The notes below the pieces were generated by a model that was not told the DNA's origin, made no database searches, and was given only the letters and a program-made list of their open reading frames with translations. The translations under genes were made by a program, and so were the position numbers. Shown piece after piece: positions 41,662 to 45,176 of a stretch of DNA of 45,176 nucleotides. How positions within the stretch are numbered: position 1 is the stretch's first letter; every line of letters starts with the position of its first letter. Origin of the DNA: a virus; IMG/VR virus record IMGVR_UViG_3300029826_000004, positions 1-45,176 of that record. One strand, 5' to 3'.

Positions 41662-42018
41662 ATGAAAAAATTAGCACAAAGAACATTAGAGAAATTCCTG
41701 AATGCTTGGCAAAAAGAGGATTATTTTGCCATGTTCAAACACTCACAGATTACTTGGTCCCACTCCCGATCTAAACATGCAATAGAGGCCCTGTTTGGAG
41801 GCAGGAAATTAGAATCATATGAAATTATTGCAGTGGCCCGGGGTGGTGATGCTCTTTTAAAATTCTCATGCCACTTAAAACTGGCAGGACGCGAACCGGT
41901 GAATTTTATTGCAAACGTCATTAGGGAAACTGGACCATATCAGCCTAATGAAACGGCCGGGAGGTGTGGCGTTAATCCTCTGACATTATTAAAACCGGTT
42001 GAAAGTGAAGTACACTGA
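41662..42018 (+). CDS. NTF2-like hypothetical protein
   Basis: 118 residues. LEKFLNAWQKEDYFAMFKHSQITW and FGGRKLESYEIIAVARGGDALLKFSC recall the helix-plus-curved-sheet pattern of NTF2/SnoaL-like domains. It lies between portal and head morphogenesis genes, with its end overlapping the latter by about 20 bases. A virion-assembly role is inferred from location. No catalytic dyad could be assigned. Confidence 0.45.
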   Translation: MKKLAQRTLEKFLNAWQKEDYFAMFKHSQITWSHSRSKHAIEALFGGRKLESYEIIAVARGGDALLKFSCHLKLAGREPVNFIANVIRETGPYQPNETAGRCGVNPLTLLKPVESEVH

Positions 42019-43063
42019 TAAATTAGCGTTCGCAAATAGACAGCTAGTTCAGAAAATACTGGCTCAAAATCCTTATTTATCATCGCTATTTAATCAGCTG
42101 ATCAATTCCGTCGCTCCCGAATTACGGAAATATAGAAAATATACCGGTCGAAGCGTATGGTATCGAAACTCTTCGATCGAAAAATCTATTGAGCGTAAGC
42201 TCATACAGTTTCAGGCGGCTTTGCAGCAATACATCCAATCGCAGCAATCTGAAGCATGGGCCCTTTCCAATAGCGCAAATGACAGCGTTTTCAGATCGTA
42301 CATTCGCGGGATGTCAGTTAGTGATACCGTTCGCGTTGGGCTTTTCGATCGGAATATGCAGGCCTTAACGTCGTTTCAAAACCGGGTTGATAGTGGCATG
42401 AATCTATCACGGAGGGTTTGGAATATAACCGAGGGGACCAAATCACAGCTAGAGTTTTATCTTGAAAGTGGTATTTCTCAGGGCCGGTCAGCGGCCAATA
42501 TTTCGCAGGACGTAAGACAGATTTTGAATAATCCGGATAAACGATTCAGGAGAATTAAAAATCCTGAGACGGGAAAGCTCGTACTCTCGCAGCCAATGGC
42601 AAACTATCATCCCGGGAGAGGTGAATATCGTTCCGCCTTCAAAAACGCTCTCAGATTAACTTCAACAGAGACGAATTTAGCCTATCGGATGGCCGATCAT
42701 GAGCGTTGGGGAGGGATTGACTTTGTAATGGGGATCGATGTCAATTTATCCGGGAGCCATCCCAAATTTGATATTTGTGACAGCATGGCCGGCCGCTATC
42801 CAAAGAATTTTGTTTTCGGAGGTTGGCACCCGGCTTGCATCTGTTATGCAACCCCTGTATTATTACCTCCAGATGCATTCGTGAAATACCTTGAAAACGA
42901 CCATATCGATATGAGGTATGCAACCCGATCTCTTCCATCCTCTGCCGTTAAGTATGTTCATGACCATAAAAAAGAGATAGCCGGCGGCGTCTCAACTCCT
43001 TACTGGTATCGCGATAACTTCACAACCAAAGGAACTCCCAAAAAATCAGTTTATTATAAGTGA
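41999..43063 (+). CDS. Head morphogenesis protein (Mu gpF-like)
   Basis: 354 residues from TTG at 41999; a GTG at 42005 would give two residues fewer and is equally plausible. The diagnostic region is C-terminal: ICDSMAGRYPKNFVFGGWHPACICYATPVLL, the Cys/His-rich motif (CD...GWHPxCxC) of the Mu gpF/SPP1 gp7 minor head protein family. The N-terminal part is helical with a YLESGISQGRSAANISQDV segment common to the family. It is ejected or bound at the portal in related phages. Its stop codon lies in the 43060 hairpin. Confidence 0.85.
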   Translation: MKVKYTDKLAFANRQLVQKILAQNPYLSSLFNQLINSVAPELRKYRKYTGRSVWYRNSSIEKSIERKLIQFQAALQQYIQSQQSEAWALSNSANDSVFRSYIRGMSVSDTVRVGLFDRNMQALTSFQNRVDSGMNLSRRVWNITEGTKSQLEFYLESGISQGRSAANISQDVRQILNNPDKRFRRIKNPETGKLVLSQPMANYHPGRGEYRSAFKNALRLTSTETNLAYRMADHERWGGIDFVMGIDVNLSGSHPKFDICDSMAGRYPKNFVFGGWHPACICYATPVLLPPDAFVKYLENDHIDMRYATRSLPSSAVKYVHDHKKEIAGGVSTPYWYRDNFTTKGTPKKSVYYK

Positions 43064-43110
43064 ATTATATAATCCAACACGTTTGTTGTATATAATTTCA
43101 CGCCTTTTTT
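43060..43110 (+). terminator. Terminator with long A/T-rich stem
   Basis: An imperfect inverted repeat (GTGAATTATATA... / ...TATATAATTTCAC, with inner CAACA/TGTTG) is followed by TTTTTT. It overlaps the stop codon of the head morphogenesis gene and ends the head unit. Confidence 0.7.
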
Positions 43111-43151
43111 GTAAATATTTTAACATATAACGTTATTTTATTCGTTTTATA

Positions 43152-43182
43152 TTGCATATATAAAACTATTGGTTTAACTTTA
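43152..43182 (+). promoter_or_regulatory. Promoter family, copy 6
   Basis: TTG, 20 bases, TAACTTTA, then ATGTTAAACGTAATAC at 43187-43202, identical to copies 1 and 2. It follows a terminator. Confidence 0.8.
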
Positions 43183-43210
43183 TACCATGTTAAACGTAAT
43201 ACTTAAGGCG

Positions 43211-43465
43211 ATGAATGATACAACTAGAGCAATCCTGACCCAATTATTAGAAAATTATCGATGGGTAACAATCAGGGCAATTCACCAGATCGGCGCGTGG
43301 AGTGAATCAAGAAACTACACGATCGAGCGTGTCGAAGAGTATGAATCAGTTCGAAAATTCGAGGAGCGAAAAAATGAATCCTTTGCGAAACTTTACGGCA
43401 AGGGAAATCAAAAGGCGTCGCTCTTTTTTGAGGCGTCAGCAACGATTGAAAAAATAAATGCTTAA
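43211..43465 (+). CDS. Hypothetical small helical protein
   Basis: 84 residues from the ATG at 43211 (in-frame leader ATG at 43187). Helical, with RAILTQLLENYRWVTIRAI, a charged centre and a Gly-Lys linker. No recognised family. First gene in the last cassette. Confidence 0.5.
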   Translation: MNDTTRAILTQLLENYRWVTIRAIHQIGAWSESRNYTIERVEEYESVRKFEERKNESFAKLYGKGNQKASLFFEASATIEKINA

Positions 43466-43484
43466 CCCAATAACAATTTAAAAC

Positions 43485-44360
43485 ATGGAAACACAACCGA
43501 ATTTTAAAACGGATTTTACTCTCTCAAAGTATTGGGAGCAAATCAACCGGGCACATTCAAATATTTCATTCAGTCCAGAACGAAGGGCCGACATGTACGT
43601 CCGGGACTATTCCGAGGAACTCGATGAAGATTTAGCCCAGCTGGGGGAAAATCAGGGTAATTACAAGGAGAAGTATGAACGCTATTTTTCAGCGTGGATG
43701 AGTGCGAAAGGAAACTGTATCTCATCCGCAATCACCGGCCCCGCTAATTTCCCGGTCCGGAAAGCTGAAAAAGCGAATAATTCCGAACGCAATCGATATG
43801 ATGAGTTCAGACATTGGCGTGAAAAGTACTTCAAAGCCGTTAATCGCGTTCGCACTCCCAGCCCTGAGGAGGATTTGGAAAACCTTTATAAAGAGCTGGA
43901 CGGATATCTCATCTTAAATGAGAATATCAAAGAATGGAATAAGTCTATCCGAAAATATAAAAACGGTAAGATGACCATTGAGGAAATGAGGGACCAACTT
44001 AAAAAAGACGGTATAACAGACCGATGGATGACTGCCATTCTTCGAAACGTTACATACAGCTATTGGCATGGATTAGGCTCCTTCGCTACTAAGATTCGGA
44101 AACTAAGAGAACGGGCTGAAGCACTCAAATCACGTATTCAGCGAAAAGAAGAGTGGACCGACATCGAGTTTGAAGGTGGGCGGATTACAGTTGAGGATGA
44201 CCGGGTAAAAATTTACCACGACGAAAAGCCAAGCCCGGAAATTATCGGGGCACTGAAACGCCACGGATTCAGGTGGTCCCCTTATTGGGGGGCATGGTCC
44301 AGAAAACACACCGGTCAGGCCGTGTATGATGCAAAAATGATTGTAAACTTAAAATCATAA
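43485..44360 (+). CDS. Hypothetical protein with GFRWSPYWGAW motif
   Basis: 291 residues. The N-terminal two-thirds is charged and helical, including several coiled segments. The C-terminus reads VEDDRVKIYHDEKP, then RHGFRWSPYWGAWSRKHT, a small module present in mobile-element and phage proteins (for example near DUF3560-type or large polyvalent proteins), where it ends with GFRWSP. It may be a nucleic-acid or protein binding piece. Whole-protein function unknown. Confidence 0.55.
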   Translation: METQPNFKTDFTLSKYWEQINRAHSNISFSPERRADMYVRDYSEELDEDLAQLGENQGNYKEKYERYFSAWMSAKGNCISSAITGPANFPVRKAEKANNSERNRYDEFRHWREKYFKAVNRVRTPSPEEDLENLYKELDGYLILNENIKEWNKSIRKYKNGKMTIEEMRDQLKKDGITDRWMTAILRNVTYSYWHGLGSFATKIRKLRERAEALKSRIQRKEEWTDIEFEGGRITVEDDRVKIYHDEKPSPEIIGALKRHGFRWSPYWGAWSRKHTGQAVYDAKMIVNLKS

Positions 44361-44364
44361 CATC

Positions 44365-44907
44365 ATGATGTACCCGGAAATACCAATTATAAACCTCCAA
44401 ACAGGAGAGTATGATAACGGGGTATTAACTCATATTTATACCGTTACCACTCAGGCAATAGAGCCCGAAATTTTTAAGGTTATTGTGACAACCGAGCTGT
44501 TATCAGGATTCACTCAAATAGTGAAAATTACAACCCTAGTTACAGGGGATCCCGTCAGTGATATTACACGTGAATACATATCCAACTGTGTTAATTCGTT
44601 CCACGTGGAACAGATAAGGCATGACAAGGACGAGCTTTTCGAAAATGTTATAATAGGGATTCTGAATCTGTTACTGACTAGTGATTTGAATTTAAATCAA
44701 TCCTGTGAACTCGTGTTAAATGCCTATTTTCAAACGGTCGGAGGAAGGGCTACTAATCTATTGCTTAATCATTTATCTAACTGCATGAATGCAGATCCGG
44801 ATGAGATAATACATAAAGGGATTGCAAAGGTCCGTCCTGCATATTTAAAAACATTGATTGAAAAAGTACGGGATTTTGCAATGGATAAAATAAATAGAAA
44901 TGCTTAA
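44365..44907 (+). CDS. Hypothetical protein
   Basis: 180 residues, starting MMYPEIPIINLQTGEYDNG. Beta-rich N-terminus, long helical middle and C-terminus (IHKGIAKVRPAYLKTLIEK). It overlaps the next gene by eight bases. No membrane segment, no motif. Family unknown. Confidence 0.5.
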   Translation: MMYPEIPIINLQTGEYDNGVLTHIYTVTTQAIEPEIFKVIVTTELLSGFTQIVKITTLVTGDPVSDITREYISNCVNSFHVEQIRHDKDELFENVIIGILNLLLTSDLNLNQSCELVLNAYFQTVGGRATNLLLNHLSNCMNADPDEIIHKGIAKVRPAYLKTLIEKVRDFAMDKINRNA

Positions 44908-45121
44908 ATTAAGCAAGTTGTTGAAAAACATGCTCCTTGAAATGGTTGTCACGGATACGATGAAAGGCGATTCCGACCGGACCGCAAAACAGATAGCTCA
45001 CTATCTGGATCTATCCGATGACAATCGGGAGGCCTTAAGGCTCGAATTATCTAAAGCAGAGATAAAAGCCCGAATACTAATTGAGAAAGTTGTTATTAAA
45101 AATATACCTAACCTGAGATGA
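44900..45121 (+). CDS. Hypothetical small protein
   Basis: 73 residues, mostly helical and charged. LKLSKLLKNMLLEMVVTDT at the start and YLDLSDDNREALRLELSKAE in the middle look like small regulatory or adaptor proteins. Its TGA overlaps the next ATG (ATGA). Confidence 0.45.
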   Translation: MLKLSKLLKNMLLEMVVTDTMKGDSDRTAKQIAHYLDLSDDNREALRLELSKAEIKARILIEKVVIKNIPNLR

Positions 45122-45176
45122 TTGAAATTATTAAATTCACCGACTATCAAATGACGAATTTTATGATGTCATCTAT
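45118..45176 (+). CDS. 5' end of a gene cut by the window
   Basis: The ATG at 45118 overlaps the previous stop. Nineteen codons (MIEIIKFTDYQMTNFMMSS) are visible and the frame is open at the edge. Too short to classify. Confidence 0.5.
   Translation, partial: MIEIIKFTDYQMTNFMMSS

Noticed and set aside
1-45176. Minus-strand open frames throughout the window
   Set aside because: All lie opposite well-supported + genes, lack recognisable domains and have no promoters; they follow the codon bias of the + frames.
1-45176. CRISPR array, insertion sequence, integrase or attachment site
   Set aside because: No regular repeat-spacer pattern, transposase, integrase or terminal inverted repeats were found. 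The tRNA-like element is not accompanied by a recombinase, so I do not call it an att site.

Overview
The window is a 45 kb stretch of a tailed double-stranded DNA phage of the Bacteroidota. Every gene I can support lies on the + strand, tightly packed and often joined by ATGA or TAATG stop/start overlaps. The host assignment rests on three things: start codons preceded by A/T-rich sequence rather than Shine-Dalgarno motifs, promoters of the TTG (-33) / TAnnTTT (-7) type used by Bacteroidota sigma factors, and gene families that I know mainly from phages of this phylum (DUF4373 replication protein, IbrA/IbrB-like pair, short conserved hypotheticals). A long tape measure, a Dit-like protein and a hub/fibre protein suggest siphovirus-type tail architecture. 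No integrase, repressor or excisionase was recognised, so lifestyle is undecided.

Layout. 1-2023: end of a collagen-like tail fibre gene (cut by the window edge) and two small tail genes, closed by a terminator. 2103-12559: tail assembly chaperone with a probable -1 frameshift extension, tape measure, Dit-like protein, a 1410-residue hub/fibre protein ending in an S74 self-cleaving chaperone, and another appendage-type protein. 12586-14996: small membrane proteins and a DUF5675 protein, a probable lysis region. 15159-18704: small DNA-binding/zinc-ribbon type proteins, then ERF annealase and a PD-(D/E)XK exonuclease. 18710-18926: a structured non-coding RNA ending in a tRNA-like fold. 18970-25998: VRR-NUC nuclease, DUF4373 protein, DnaB helicase, DnaA domain IV-like protein, a possible sigma-like protein and many small proteins (ASCH, DUF488, zinc ribbons). 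26008-29977: five adjacent genes (ParB-like, SAM methyltransferase, DNA methyltransferase, PAPS-reductase/IbrA-like, ParB/IbrB-like), a candidate DNA-modification or epigenetic island. 30010-32054: small and large terminase. 32077-40123: about 8 kb of mostly unknown small genes in promoter-headed cassettes. 40195-43063: portal, a small protein and Mu gpF-like head morphogenesis protein. 43152-45176: another promoter-headed accessory cassette running off the window.

The major capsid protein, head-tail connectors and major tail protein are missing. By gene order they should lie after 45176 and before position 1 if the molecule is circular or circularly permuted, so this is a partial genome.

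The most notable signals are: (i) six copies of a promoter with an invariant 20-nt spacer and a conserved first transcribed segment, all between the terminase and the end of the window; (ii) a run of consecutive helices at 18728-18923 ending in a tRNA-like element whose anticodon loop is 21 nt instead of 7; (iii) the ParB/methyltransferase/PAPS-reductase island; (iv) an 11-bp inverted repeat that buries the start codon of the gene at 22620; and (v) an ATPase-like protein whose motifs appear in permuted order.
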